Below are positions 41,630 to 51,070 of a stretch of 64,000 bases of DNA, in pieces. The notes beneath the pieces are model-generated. The model had not been told where the DNA came from. It searched no databases and saw only the letters and a program-made list of their open reading frames with translations. A program made the position numbers and the translations under genes. The stretch is taken from positions 1 to 64,000 of the forward strand of contig NZ_JAFEUV020000020.1 of NCBI RefSeq assembly GCF_017355915.2, given 5' to 3'. Each line of letters opens with the position of its first letter. The first letter of the stretch is position 1. The stretch comes from Telluribacter roseus (GTDB lineage Bacteria > Bacteroidota > Bacteroidia > Cytophagales > Spirosomataceae).

Positions 41630-43055
41630 AAAGATCATAAACAGATGCCTGGTAGTAGCCGGTTTGACGTTCGCTTTTGCGGCTTGTAAAACCCCGGCTA
41701 TCGTTACCAAAACAGAGAATAGGGTAGTATCTGCGAGCTTCAACGGCTCGCAGGACACCACCAACTCAGCCCGGATCCGATGGAGGGAATTTTTTACTGA
41801 TCCCAATCTGGTGGCTCTGATTGATACCGCGCTGACCAATAACCAGGAGCTGAATATCACCAGACAGGAGATAGAGATTGCCCGCAACGAGATCCGGGTC
41901 AGACAAGGGGAGTACCTGCCCTCGGTAGGGCTGCGTGGTGGAGTGGGTGTGGATAAGGTAGGCCGCTACACGCTGCTGGGGGCTACGGAGGCCTCGTCTG
42001 AAATGAAGCCGGGCAAGGAAATACCTGAGCCGCTACCTAATTTTGTGGGGGGAGCCGTGGCTACCTGGGAGGTGGATATCTGGCATAAGCTGCGTAATGC
42101 TAAAAAGGCAGCGGTACACCGGTATCTGTCGAGTGTGGAAGGAAGAAACTTCACGACCACCAATCTGATCGCCGAGATCGCTACCTCATACTATGAACTA
42201 CTGGCGCTGGATAATGAGCTGGAAATAGTACGGCAGAACATTGAGATTCAGAACAATGCGCTGAAAGTGGTGCGGCTGCAGAAAGAAGCTACCCGCGTGA
42301 CCGAACTGGCCGTACAGCGGTTTGAGGCCCAGGTACTGAATACCCAGAACCTGCAGTACGGCATTCAGCAGCAGATCACCGAAACCGAAAACCGGATCAA
42401 CTTCCTGGTAGGTCGCTATCCGCAGACTATTGTTAGAAACTCTCAGAATTTCAATAATCTGGTACCGGCTACCGTTCAGACGGGTATTCCGTCGCAGTTG
42501 CTGGCCAACCGTCCGGATATCCGGCAGGCCGAGCAGGAGCTGGCAGCGGCTAAGCTGGATGTCCAGGTAGCCAAAGCGCGGTTTTATCCTTCATTGGGTA
42601 TATCGGCGGGGCTGGGGTACCAGGCTTTCAATCCGGCCTACCTGCTCAAGACGCCTCAGTCGCTGATCTTTTCCCTGGCGGGTGATGTAGCGGCTCCCCT
42701 GATCAACAAGAACGCGATCACCGCCGCGTACTTCAATGCCAACTCCAGCCAGATCCAGGCCGTTTATAACTACGAGCGTACCATCCTGAACGCCTATATT
42801 GAGGTGGCTAATCAGCTGGCGAAGATCAGTAACCTGGAAAGGAGCTACGATGTCAAGTCAAGGGAGGTACAGGCACTTACGCTGTCAATTACGATCTCCA
42901 ACAGCTTGTTCAATTCCGCGCGGGCCGACTACATGGAGGTACTGCTGACCCAGCGGGATGCGCAGGAATCCAGATTTCAACTGGTAGAAACCAAAATGCA
43001 GCAGCTGAATGCCGTGGTGAATATCTACCGGGCACTGGGTGGTGGATGGGAGTGA
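41622..43055 (+). CDS. TolC-like outer-membrane efflux lipoprotein
   Basis: A 477-residue outer-membrane factor of the NodT/OprM type. The signal peptide ends in a lipobox at Cys22 (FAFAAC). Two outer-membrane efflux repeats with long helices follow (DTALTNNQELNITRQEIEIA; LLANRPDIRQAEQELAAAK; QVAKARFYPSLGISAGLG). The start overlaps the pump gene by 8 bases, consistent with coupled translation. It completes the tripartite pump. Confidence 0.93.
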   Translation: MYKKIINRCLVVAGLTFAFAACKTPAIVTKTENRVVSASFNGSQDTTNSARIRWREFFTDPNLVALIDTALTNNQELNITRQEIEIARNEIRVRQGEYLPSVGLRGGVGVDKVGRYTLLGATEASSEMKPGKEIPEPLPNFVGGAVATWEVDIWHKLRNAKKAAVHRYLSSVEGRNFTTTNLIAEIATSYYELLALDNELEIVRQNIEIQNNALKVVRLQKEATRVTELAVQRFEAQVLNTQNLQYGIQQQITETENRINFLVGRYPQTIVRNSQNFNNLVPATVQTGIPSQLLANRPDIRQAEQELAAAKLDVQVAKARFYPSLGISAGLGYQAFNPAYLLKTPQSLIFSLAGDVAAPLINKNAITAAYFNANSSQIQAVYNYERTILNAYIEVANQLAKISNLERSYDVKSREVQALTLSITISNSLFNSARADYMEVLLTQRDAQESRFQLVETKMQQLNAVVNIYRALGGGWE

Positions 43056-43409
43056 TTACTGGATCACATCTTGGCCAGATTTTTCGTCCTAACCTAAATT
43101 GAGTATAAAAGTACGTGTCACTCCTACTATGCAGAGTGGCACGTACTGAACTTGCAGTAAAAGACTGGATAAAGTTGATCTGCTTTTTGTACTGGTCAGA
43201 CATACTCTATCCGCTTTGAAAAGCTACTATGTATGTCCGACCGGTTTATACCCTTGTGGTATGGAAGCTGGATGGTACTGGCCATCTGGCGTCCGGGAAG
43301 AAGCCCATGGATATTTTAAAGCACCGGGTAAAATTGACAATTAATCACATCACCCGTGCAGCAGGTAAAGCTGCCATTGCATCTCGGGCTGTAGTTGTGC
43401 CGATCTATA
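43056..43409. other. Intergenic region between convergent efflux and MTHFR-like genes
   Basis: 354 bases between convergent genes. Apart from the hairpin at 43107-43147 nothing stands out. A 68-codon + frame at 43229-43435 overlaps the end of the MTHFR-like gene and has no recognisable content, so I treat it as non-coding. Confidence 0.5.
43103..43147 (-). terminator. Terminator hairpin after the MTHFR-like gene
   Basis: AGTACGTGTCACTC (43110-43123) and GAGTGGCACGTACT (43134-43147) form a 14-bp stem with one G-T pair and a 10-base loop. Read on the minus strand the stem is followed by TTTTATAC, so it best fits termination of leftward transcripts; on the + strand, after the efflux operon, there is no T-run. 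Confidence 0.65.
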
Positions 43410-44378
43410 TCAGGTATTCGCTGCTTCCACAATAACACCCTCAGATGATTTTCTCACCCCTTTATCTTTCAGCATCTGTCCAATCGAATGCGCCAGATTG
43501 ATCGATGCTTCGATCTCTGCTTTGCGAATGGCAACGCTTTCGACGTTGAAGCCGAATTTAATGGAACGCTCCATACAAAATGCAGTAAGCTGTGAAGCAA
43601 TTTCAAGACATATATTGACCGATCTTTCCAGCATGTCTTCCGCCGCTCTCAGGTCTTCTTTTGTTTTTTCTGGAATGTGTATACCCAGCCACTCCATAAA
43701 ATCCAGCGTTTTGGCTGAACCACAGGCCGTGATTGTAAAAATGATCGTTGGCGGGACCATCTTCTTGCGTTGACAAGTGGCTGCTAGGTCTTCAATAACC
43801 TGTTTGGCATAATCAATATTAAAAATGCATTGCGAAATGAAATAGGATACGCCGCAGCTCATCTTGTCGAGTATCCTGACATCTTCATCTCTCAAAACCT
43901 CATGCCGCTCCGGGATGGTCACCGCACCGATCACCGATGTTTCCTTATGCTGCTCCCAAATTCGGTATGCTTCGGGAAGGCTGGTTTTAACCGGAAAATC
44001 CGGCGCAGGCACACCAACAAAGACCGGATAGAATTTATGATTGTGCAGTGCTTCCAGCCACTCAGAAAGCTCAGTAGCAGTGAACTTTCCCGCGGGTCGA
44101 TAAATGACTTTCGGAATATCCAACCCCGTCAGATACTGCGAAGCAAACTGAAAAGGATCCAGGGCATTGATGAATGGAAAAGGTCTTTCCTCTGAGGTCC
44201 GCGCCGACTCATCCTGCACATCATAAACGACCAGTGCATCAATATCGAGAGTTGACAAACGTTCAACGGTTCTCTGTGCAATTTCTGCGACCTTTTCGGG
44301 GCTGGTACCCGCCTTAGGAGGCGTAATGCCGTAAAGCATCACGCCAGATTCTGCCGATTTAATCTTTTGTAGAAACAT
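43410..44378 (-). CDS. Methylenetetrahydrofolate reductase-like TIM-barrel protein
   Basis: A 322-residue cytoplasmic protein resembling the MTHFR (MetF) superfamily: YGITPPKAGT near the N-terminus, DALVVYDVQDESART, FVGVPAPD, and CGVSYFISQCIFNIDYAKQVIEDL where MetF has its ITQ-[FY] segment. Overall similarity looks distant and the protein may use another substrate; this divergent branch occurs in bacteria and fungi without proven function. It is a single gene; a possible -7 element TAGCTTTG lies on the minus strand at 44490-44483. No folate-pathway neighbour is present. Confidence 0.7.
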   Translation of the reverse strand: MFLQKIKSAESGVMLYGITPPKAGTSPEKVAEIAQRTVERLSTLDIDALVVYDVQDESARTSEERPFPFINALDPFQFASQYLTGLDIPKVIYRPAGKFTATELSEWLEALHNHKFYPVFVGVPAPDFPVKTSLPEAYRIWEQHKETSVIGAVTIPERHEVLRDEDVRILDKMSCGVSYFISQCIFNIDYAKQVIEDLAATCQRKKMVPPTIIFTITACGSAKTLDFMEWLGIHIPEKTKEDLRAAEDMLERSVNICLEIASQLTAFCMERSIKFGFNVESVAIRKAEIEASINLAHSIGQMLKDKGVRKSSEGVIVEAANT

Positions 44379-45199
44379 GATGTGTTTGAATTATGGCTAG
44401 ATTCCCTTTACTTCCGATTTTCATCGAAAAGCTATCTTTTAATTGATGATATACAAAACCTATCAATAGTCAAATAATTACACAAAGCTATAAAATAGGA
44501 TATAAAAATCTACCAGGTAACATTATTAAGAATAATTTATCTATCTATAAGGCGTATATAAGGCTAAATATCTTTTGGGTAAACAAATTTTTGTTAAAAT
44601 TAGATGATTCAACTAGCCCTGAAAGCGAGGGCATGATGCCATCATTAATAGAGAGTGGATTAGTGGGTTATGATTCTAAAGAATTTGCTCATAGCAGAAG
44701 CGGAAATTAACCGAATGCCGAAAAAGCTATAAATATATCTTTCGGATGTATGGCCTGGCAGCACTTACTGTGAAATCTAAAATATGTCCGATGCATAATC
44801 AGCCGGATCACTTTGAAATCTTGGAGTAAGCCGGTGGATAAGCAGAGAGCGTTGGCTTGTAAACTAAAATCAGGAAGAGTTAAACAAAAAAATCTTGTAA
44901 CCTCGGTATTTGCCCTTCCCTTGTAATCCCTAAAGCTCTTACAGAGGCTACTGGTTAGCAACAGAAACAGACTTTCACCTCCCCATTGGGCCAATTTCTT
45001 TATATCAGCCGAAGGGCAACTAAGCAGAATCTATTTAAAATATCACTTCTGATAATTAAGAGTTATCGGAAGTAGATAGGATGAGCTTCAAAAAGATTTC
45101 TTCTTGAGTGATAAAGTGCTGAAAGTCAAAGAAGAGGTTCCGCAGTTTGTAATCAAACATTCTACGAAACCTCTCCATGCGGTGTGTATATATCTATTC
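44379..45199. other. AT-rich intergenic region
   Basis: 821 bases with no plausible gene. It contains the upstream region of the MTHFR-like gene (minus-strand TAGCTTTG at 44483-44490), a short AT palindrome AACAAATTTTTGTT (44582-44595), and the terminator-like hairpin at 45133-45174. A 95-codon minus frame at 44707-44994 shows no family features and looks like chance. Confidence 0.5.
45133..45174 (-). terminator. Terminator-like hairpin at the 3' end of the SusCD locus
   Basis: AGAGGTTCCGCAG (45133-45145) pairs with CTACGAAACCTCT (45162-45174) with two mismatches, and an inner GTTTG/CAAAC stem (45145-45149, 45154-45158) closes a TAAT loop. On the minus strand it follows the last gene of the locus by about 25 bases and runs into TCTTTGACTTTC. 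A plausible end point for the long leftward transcript. Confidence 0.5.
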
Positions 45200-46750
45200 T
45201 TATTTAGAACCGGCGTATTCTACTACCTCAATGGCAACAATCTCATAATCTTTATCAGGATTGACTACTTTGAGCTGTACATCATGTTCTTTGTCCGAGA
45301 GTTGGTATCTCCAGCACAGTTCTGTTCGACGGTGAGCAGATATCACCGGCAGATTGGCTACTTCCACTAATTTGTTATCAACATACAGTTCAACCTGAAT
45401 GGGATTGTTAGGGGCTTCCTTATTCATTTTTTGTACATAACCGCGCAGTACAAATCCGATTCCTTTAGTTTTGAAACTGATACCAGTACTGCTGCTTTGT
45501 TTGATAGCCTGCTTTGACCGGGGATGGTGGCCGGTAAAACTCTGTTCCAATGCCACCGTTCTAACCGGTTCCAGGGGTATGTCAACTCTGGTATTACTCA
45601 CTTTACCTTTGTGGAATAATATATTTTCCAACGCATGTTTAAATCCCAGTTCGTAGACCTTACTAAGCGAGAGGGAAGTATGGCTGAAGTTTAGGTGCTC
45701 CGCTTTTTTTAGCGGGTCAAGCCAGTACGCGGGAATGGCACTGTAACCAAGCATTGTACCTAATACTCCGCCCGCGGTAGAAGGATTACAATCTGAATCC
45801 TGTCCGGCCCGCGTTGATATTTCCATTGTTTTCGTAAAATCTCCCTTCCCATATAGAAGCCCCAGAACCACATAAGCGGCATTTAGCTTGGCATCAATAT
45901 TAAGCGGATGAAAAACCCCGTCGGGACAGCCTACTTCCTCGGTCCATTTTTTCTGAATTTCAAACCAGGTCCTTTTCCAGTCGGTAGGATAAAGTTGATG
46001 CCATTTGATGACATCAGCAATGCATTGATAGAAGGTACTCTGGGAGGGTATGGCTTTTAACGCCTCAGTTACTATGAAGTTAATATCCTTACTCCTAAAA
46101 GCTTGTGCATACATATTGGCTACAAATACTCCCCCATACCATCCGTCACCATAATTCATGATATGCCCTATTTTATCAGATATGGATGAAGCCACATTCG
46201 GCATGGCCGGGCTCATGAGTCCGGCAAAATCAGCCTCAATCTGAAAGTCAATGTCATCTGCATGCGGATTATGTAGCCAATGGCCGGATTGTGGAGCTTT
46301 CATTCCCTGCAATATATTATAACGGCCTGCCTGATTGGCATGCCAGAGCTCGTATCCTGCGTTCGCATAGGCCTGAGCAAAAGAATCAACGGGTGCCTGA
46401 AGTCCATGCCGTTCGAATACCTCTACAAAGGTTAAGTCCATATATATGTCGTCAAATAAGCCGGGGAAAGTACGCATGGCCTCAGAGACATAGTCATCAT
46501 GCCACTTAATCGGCTGATAATCCTGTATAAAAGTACCCTGATACACAAATTCGGTGGGCCAGCCAAAAGTCACACCGATAGTCTGACCAGCCCAGCCACC
46601 TTTGATCTTATCAAGTAGCTCCTGCTTGGATATAGATAAATACTTATCTTTTTCTTTACCTGGCTTGACTTGCGCCAATCCGGGTCCTGTCGGTACCGAG
46701 CTACTCAGCCATAGTGACAATATCAGGCTGAGTTTTATGTAGGTCAACAT
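45200..46750 (-). CDS. Secreted ADP-ribosylglycohydrolase-fold protein
   Basis: A 516-residue protein with a signal peptide (about 1-26). Residues about 40-360 have the DraG/ADP-ribosylglycohydrolase pattern: GGWAGQTIGVTFG, the metal-site run DDIYMDLTF, and TRAGQDSDCNPSTAGGVLGTMLG. The C-terminal 130 residues form a beta-rich domain, perhaps carbohydrate-binding. Exported members are common beside SusCD genes in Bacteroidota and are unlikely to act on ADP-ribosyl proteins; an N- or O-glycoside hydrolase role on a nucleoside or sugar is possible but unproven. Last gene of the locus, 42 bases after its neighbour. Confidence 0.8.
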   Translation of the reverse strand: MLTYIKLSLILSLWLSSSVPTGPGLAQVKPGKEKDKYLSISKQELLDKIKGGWAGQTIGVTFGWPTEFVYQGTFIQDYQPIKWHDDYVSEAMRTFPGLFDDIYMDLTFVEVFERHGLQAPVDSFAQAYANAGYELWHANQAGRYNILQGMKAPQSGHWLHNPHADDIDFQIEADFAGLMSPAMPNVASSISDKIGHIMNYGDGWYGGVFVANMYAQAFRSKDINFIVTEALKAIPSQSTFYQCIADVIKWHQLYPTDWKRTWFEIQKKWTEEVGCPDGVFHPLNIDAKLNAAYVVLGLLYGKGDFTKTMEISTRAGQDSDCNPSTAGGVLGTMLGYSAIPAYWLDPLKKAEHLNFSHTSLSLSKVYELGFKHALENILFHKGKVSNTRVDIPLEPVRTVALEQSFTGHHPRSKQAIKQSSSTGISFKTKGIGFVLRGYVQKMNKEAPNNPIQVELYVDNKLVEVANLPVISAHRRTELCWRYQLSDKEHDVQLKVVNPDKDYEIVAIEVVEYAGSK

Positions 46751-46792
46751 ACTTGTTATAGTAAAGTGTAAAGGTTAGGAATAGTTCTAAGT

Positions 46793-49492
46793 TTAGCGGG
46801 CAGGCACAAAAGTCACTCTATCTACATCGAATAAAGGTTGATTAGAGCCTGGGTTTTTGAAGACGAAATAGAGCTTTTGCTTGCTGCTGGTAGGTTTGAA
46901 GATGATGTCTGACTCGTGCCATTCCCCCTTGGGATCTTTCAATTGACCTGCGGGCAGAGAAACACTTCCTACTTCAGGCCCATCCACAGAGTTAAGGTGT
47001 ACAGAGATGGTACCTCCTGCTCCGTGCTCCCTCCATCTTACCTTCACCGCCTGTATTCCAGTGAGATCTATGTCGTCAAATGCAGTATACTTTCCGTTTC
47101 TGATGTTGGTGATATACGATACGTAACCTGTGTTCGCTGTCGCTATCGCCACACTTACATTACCCTCTGAATAATCTTCCATCTCAACCTGGGGGTTCCG
47201 TAGCACTACATGCATGCTGGCGTCTAAGGGCTCCATCATTTTTGTACCGCCGTCTTTATATCTGGCCATTAATACATAAGCACCCTCTTTGCCCTTACCG
47301 ACGACATGTTTATTTAGGGAAAGACTACCTGTTAGAGGTAATGTACGATGTTCTGTATTGAGACTAAGGATATACTCAGTGATTTCTAAGGACTGTTCTC
47401 TCGAAAGGTCCGGGTGAGGAGGCATTGGATATGATCCCCAGGTACCACTGCCTCCCGCGATGATCTTATCAGCCAGCAGCGTTTGGGCATTCTTTTGAGT
47501 AGCATATTTTTTAGCCACTTCTTTGAGGGCCGGACCAATGGATTTAGTCTCCAGAGTATGACAGGCTTTACAGTTCAGGGTTTCGTAAAGCTTTCGGGTT
47601 TGTAGGTACTTCACATCCTCACCTTTACCAGTCGACAGAACACTGGCCAGATCTTTCCCAAAGGGTAAATAGTCAAAATGTACGCTGGTACGCTCTTTTG
47701 ATATAGGTTTATCTTCCTTATCTGAGATGATGACCTGATAATCAAAGCTGCCATTGTCCCAGTAAAAACTCTGGTTTGAACGACTTTTGATTGCAACCTG
47801 GGGTGGCTCGTTTCCAACCCGAACCTGTGTGGTAGTAGTCCCTTCGGCCCCATGAGAGTCGGTAACAGTCAGTAGCACATCATGAACACCGGGTTTGGTA
47901 AATGAATAGCTAATTTCTTTTCCCCTGATCTTCTCTTTTCCAATGCTCCACTCGTATCGCAATTGATCACCGGGATCAAAATCACTGGACTGGGCGGCCG
48001 AAAGAGACACCTTAAGGGGGGCTGCACCGACTGTTTTACTGATCGTCGCCACTGCCATAGGCCGCCTGTTCCCCTCGCTGTATTCTACCCGAATGATACC
48101 CGAATCGGTGTTTTTGGCAAACCAGTTGGTACCGTAAGCCAGAATATAAATGGCTCCATCTTTGGCGATTTGCATGTCCATGGGAGCAACCACCTGTAAC
48201 TGGGGCAGGAACCGCTCCATACTAACAAAGTTACCCTGCTGGTCCATGGTAACGGCCATCATCCACTTACGGATCCAGTCGTAGATCAGCAGTTTGCCAT
48301 TGTAATAGTCCGGCAATTTATAGGGGGCGTTGGGGTAAAGGTCGCTATAATATACAGGCCCTGCCATTGCACTCGCCCCACCCGTACCTACTTCAGGCCA
48401 GCGCTTAGAAGGGCCCTTACCATACCAGATATAAGCGGGCTGTGCAGGTGGCAGTTTTTTCAGGCCGGTATTATTTGGGGATAGATTGACCGGGGCGGCA
48501 GGATCTTGCCCGGGACCTTCTTTTTTGGTAGCAAAATCATATTTGGGAAATGCCTCATTGGCTCCTAAAAAGTAGGGATATCCAAAGAAACCAGGCTTTC
48601 GGGCCTGATTGATCTCGTCATAACTAAGCTTTCCTTCGGAGGCCGGAACTTCTGTGTCCGGTCCAACATCACCCCAGTATACAAAGCCTGTTTTAGGGTC
48701 CACGGATACCCGGAACGGATTACGACAGCCCATTACGTAGATTTCGGGTCTTCCCTCAGAGCCGTCTTTTGCAAAAAGGTTGCCGTCGGGTATGCTATAG
48801 CTGCCGTCGGCTTCGGGTTTGATCCGGATAATCTTACCACGAAGATCATTGGTGTTGGCCGAAGTAGCCTGACCATCTGAAAGTGTTCTGCCGGGACGCT
48901 CATCGGTGGGGTTATGCCCCTCAATTTCTTCCGCATTGGTATTATCCCCGATGGAAAGGTATAGTAAACCTTTTGTATCGAATGTAAGGTAACCGGCCGA
49001 ATGGCAACAGTACGTTCTTTGGGTGGGTACTTCCAGTAGTACTTTTTTACTGGACATATCCAGTACACCATTCTGGTACACAAAGCGGGCAAGCTCACTC
49101 ACATTTTTATCGCCACCCAGTCCATAATATAGGTATATCCAGTGATTAGCTTCAAAGTTGGGGTCTATAGCCACACCCAGCAAGCCATCTTCTATTCCGC
49201 TGAATACATTCAGGTGCGCCATTGTCGATAGCTTTTTTTCTTTGACATTATAAAGTTTGAGTGCCCCTTTGCGCTCGGCTACAATTACGTTGAAATCCGG
49301 CAGAATAGCCATCTGCATCGGCTCGTCGAACCCTGACGCCAGAGTAGTATACGTAAAGCGCGTGCTGTCGGGAGTACTGGCAGGCAGGTGGTAGTCTTTT
49401 GACTCGGGGATGAAAAGTAAGGCATTCAGAGTTAGTAGCCCAACTGCCCATAGTTGGTATGCTTTCAAAATCATTGAAGTTAAGGTTAGCAA
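46793..49492 (-). CDS. Secreted sugar-dehydrogenase-like / PKD / cytochrome c / CBM6 fusion
   Basis: An 899-residue exported protein. After the signal sequence (M1 or M8) comes a glucose/sorbosone-dehydrogenase-like propeller (about 45-470: GFDEPMQMAILPDFNVIVAER in two parts, HSAGYLTFDTKGLLYLSIGD, RNPFRVSVDPKTG). A PKD domain follows (about 485-570), then a cytochrome c domain with heme site CKACH (Cys641 to His645) and likely Met ligand in SYPMPPHPD, and a C-terminal CBM6-like domain (about 755-899, WREHGAGGTISVHLN). Such fusions could oxidise a sugar with PQQ and pass electrons to the heme. Substrate unknown; it belongs to the SusCD locus by position. Confidence 0.85.
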   Translation of the reverse strand: MLTLTSMILKAYQLWAVGLLTLNALLFIPESKDYHLPASTPDSTRFTYTTLASGFDEPMQMAILPDFNVIVAERKGALKLYNVKEKKLSTMAHLNVFSGIEDGLLGVAIDPNFEANHWIYLYYGLGGDKNVSELARFVYQNGVLDMSSKKVLLEVPTQRTYCCHSAGYLTFDTKGLLYLSIGDNTNAEEIEGHNPTDERPGRTLSDGQATSANTNDLRGKIIRIKPEADGSYSIPDGNLFAKDGSEGRPEIYVMGCRNPFRVSVDPKTGFVYWGDVGPDTEVPASEGKLSYDEINQARKPGFFGYPYFLGANEAFPKYDFATKKEGPGQDPAAPVNLSPNNTGLKKLPPAQPAYIWYGKGPSKRWPEVGTGGASAMAGPVYYSDLYPNAPYKLPDYYNGKLLIYDWIRKWMMAVTMDQQGNFVSMERFLPQLQVVAPMDMQIAKDGAIYILAYGTNWFAKNTDSGIIRVEYSEGNRRPMAVATISKTVGAAPLKVSLSAAQSSDFDPGDQLRYEWSIGKEKIRGKEISYSFTKPGVHDVLLTVTDSHGAEGTTTTQVRVGNEPPQVAIKSRSNQSFYWDNGSFDYQVIISDKEDKPISKERTSVHFDYLPFGKDLASVLSTGKGEDVKYLQTRKLYETLNCKACHTLETKSIGPALKEVAKKYATQKNAQTLLADKIIAGGSGTWGSYPMPPHPDLSREQSLEITEYILSLNTEHRTLPLTGSLSLNKHVVGKGKEGAYVLMARYKDGGTKMMEPLDASMHVVLRNPQVEMEDYSEGNVSVAIATANTGYVSYITNIRNGKYTAFDDIDLTGIQAVKVRWREHGAGGTISVHLNSVDGPEVGSVSLPAGQLKDPKGEWHESDIIFKPTSSKQKLYFVFKNPGSNQPLFDVDRVTFVPAR

Positions 49493-49542
49493 TCAGGAAA
49501 GGTCTGGATACTGATCAAACCACAGCCTGTCCAGGAAGAATA

Positions 49543-49622
49543 CCTGATGATAGATTGAATTTCATCAGGCCAATGTTGAGAGTATCTACTACCCTGGCCC
49601 AAAGAGTCAACCAGGGTAGTAG
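49543..49622. other. Two consecutive hairpins between lipoprotein and dehydrogenase genes
   Basis: CCTGATGA/TCATCAGG (49543-49550, 49562-49569) and CTACTACCCTGG/CCAGGGTAGTAG (49586-49597, 49611-49622) are both perfect stems in a 136-base spacer. Neither is followed by a clear T-run on the minus strand, so they are more likely mRNA-stabilising or processing structures than strong terminators, separating SusC/SusD/lipoprotein from the enzymes. Confidence 0.55.
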
Positions 49623-49628
49623 TGTAGT

Positions 49629-51032
49629 TTACTGCTTGTTGTACTTCATTTTATAGACCATGATACCCGAAGTATTGGCCGCGTTGGTAGCCATGGTAGC
49701 GTACAGATATACTTCGTTGCCTCGCACATCGGCTACTATATCGCCATAGCGGTTATAATTTATACCGCCGTAGGCATCTGATTCAAAAAGCATAAAGTCC
49801 TTATGACCCGCTGCGCCTGGAGTAAGGTTGAACTTTGAGGGGTCTGTCGTCTCCAGAACTTTTACATGCGTGGCATCCCAGGCGTAATATCCCTGGGTAA
49901 GCATCGTAGTAAACTCTTCTCCATTGACACGGAACACGTCAAAGCCCAATACCTTGTAGTAGTGGTTCTGTCTGGCAATGTTGGTAATTTCCATGTCGTT
50001 GTTGAAGGATACAAACCGGCTGCCCTGGGTAAGATTAGGGTCAGAAGCATTGTAATTGCAATAGGTAAAGTAATGCTCCGAAAGCGGATCGAGCGACTTA
50101 CGCTGGATATGGGCAAATGTCCAGGGCTCAGCAGCAGCATAACGGATGATGGTTGGCTCCTCCTTCAGGGGTACGCCATCCATGAACTCCCAGTAGTATA
50201 CGTTGTTATTACCGTTGGTAGTAGCATAGATAAATGCCTTTCCTGACTTAAGATTTCCGATCACACTTACCTTTCTTCCCAGGTTAACCGGACATCCCGC
50301 GGCAGCCGTATAATTCAGAATCATTTTAGGCTCGCTGTCAATATTATCGTAGTAATATACGACGAAACCAGCCGAGTAGACATTATAGCGATTAATAATG
50401 AAGTGGTTGGCGTCATCCGCTACGACCTGCATACAGAAGGTGGTAGGTGGTGCGATCGAACGAACCAGTTCACCGGTATTTTTGTCCAGCACCCTGACCC
50501 CGTTGTCAATTCCTACATTTCCTCCGTTAAAGTCAGCTACCAACAAATGTTCTCCCACAACAGCGAGACCTGAAATATTTGTTCGCTTGATGCCTATGGC
50601 TTCTGAGGTCTTGAACCACAGCTTGGAAAAGACGGTCTTTGGCAAGGTGGGTACTACTTTGACAATATGCGTGGTGACTTTGCCCGCTCCATCGGTCACT
50701 GTAACGGTAACTGGCTTACTAAAATCCATTATTTTACCCAACGCCGGTTCGATCACACTATTATGTCCCAGGCTGGCAAAGGGCTTTAGCTGGCTCAGGT
50801 TCAATGGACTCTCTTCGGTAGAAGGTACTTTGATGATGATGGTGTCTCCTTCGCGATAAGGCCCTGCACTTGTGGCCGCATATTCGATGGATTGACCCGG
50901 TATGGAAACGGCGAAGTTGAGAAGGCCCTGACGTGTTACTACCCCTTTGTCCAGATCCACCTTCTCACAGGCTACTGTAAGCGCCAGCATCAGGAGCCAG
51001 CACGTCAATCGATATAGATATGATAATTTCAT
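49629..51032 (-). CDS. SusCD-associated surface lipoprotein (candidate glycan-binding protein)
   Basis: A 467-residue lipoprotein: signal peptide with lipobox ending at Cys22 (LALTVAC). The N-terminal part (about 30-135) is an Ig-like pair of strands resembling DUF5018-type domains of SusE-position proteins (PVTVTVTDGAGKVTTHIVKV). The rest (about 140-467) is beta-rich, with repeated short motifs suggestive of a propeller (GEHLLVADFNGG, GIMVYKMKYN). It follows SusD by 38 bases, where surface glycan-binding proteins usually sit. Ligand unknown. Confidence 0.75.
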   Translation of the reverse strand: MKLSYLYRLTCWLLMLALTVACEKVDLDKGVVTRQGLLNFAVSIPGQSIEYAATSAGPYREGDTIIIKVPSTEESPLNLSQLKPFASLGHNSVIEPALGKIMDFSKPVTVTVTDGAGKVTTHIVKVVPTLPKTVFSKLWFKTSEAIGIKRTNISGLAVVGEHLLVADFNGGNVGIDNGVRVLDKNTGELVRSIAPPTTFCMQVVADDANHFIINRYNVYSAGFVVYYYDNIDSEPKMILNYTAAAGCPVNLGRKVSVIGNLKSGKAFIYATTNGNNNVYYWEFMDGVPLKEEPTIIRYAAAEPWTFAHIQRKSLDPLSEHYFTYCNYNASDPNLTQGSRFVSFNNDMEITNIARQNHYYKVLGFDVFRVNGEEFTTMLTQGYYAWDATHVKVLETTDPSKFNLTPGAAGHKDFMLFESDAYGGINYNRYGDIVADVRGNEVYLYATMATNAANTSGIMVYKMKYNKQ

Positions 51033-51070
51033 TTTTCAGTACATTAATGATGTTCGACTGGCTTGTTGTT

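Noticed and set aside
43229-43435. 68-codon + strand frame after the efflux operon
   Set aside because: Overlaps the 3' end of the MTHFR-like gene on the other strand and shows no recognisable features.
44707-44994. 95-codon minus-strand frame in the AT-rich spacer
   Set aside because: No start context, no family pattern, and no partner; likely chance in a non-coding region.
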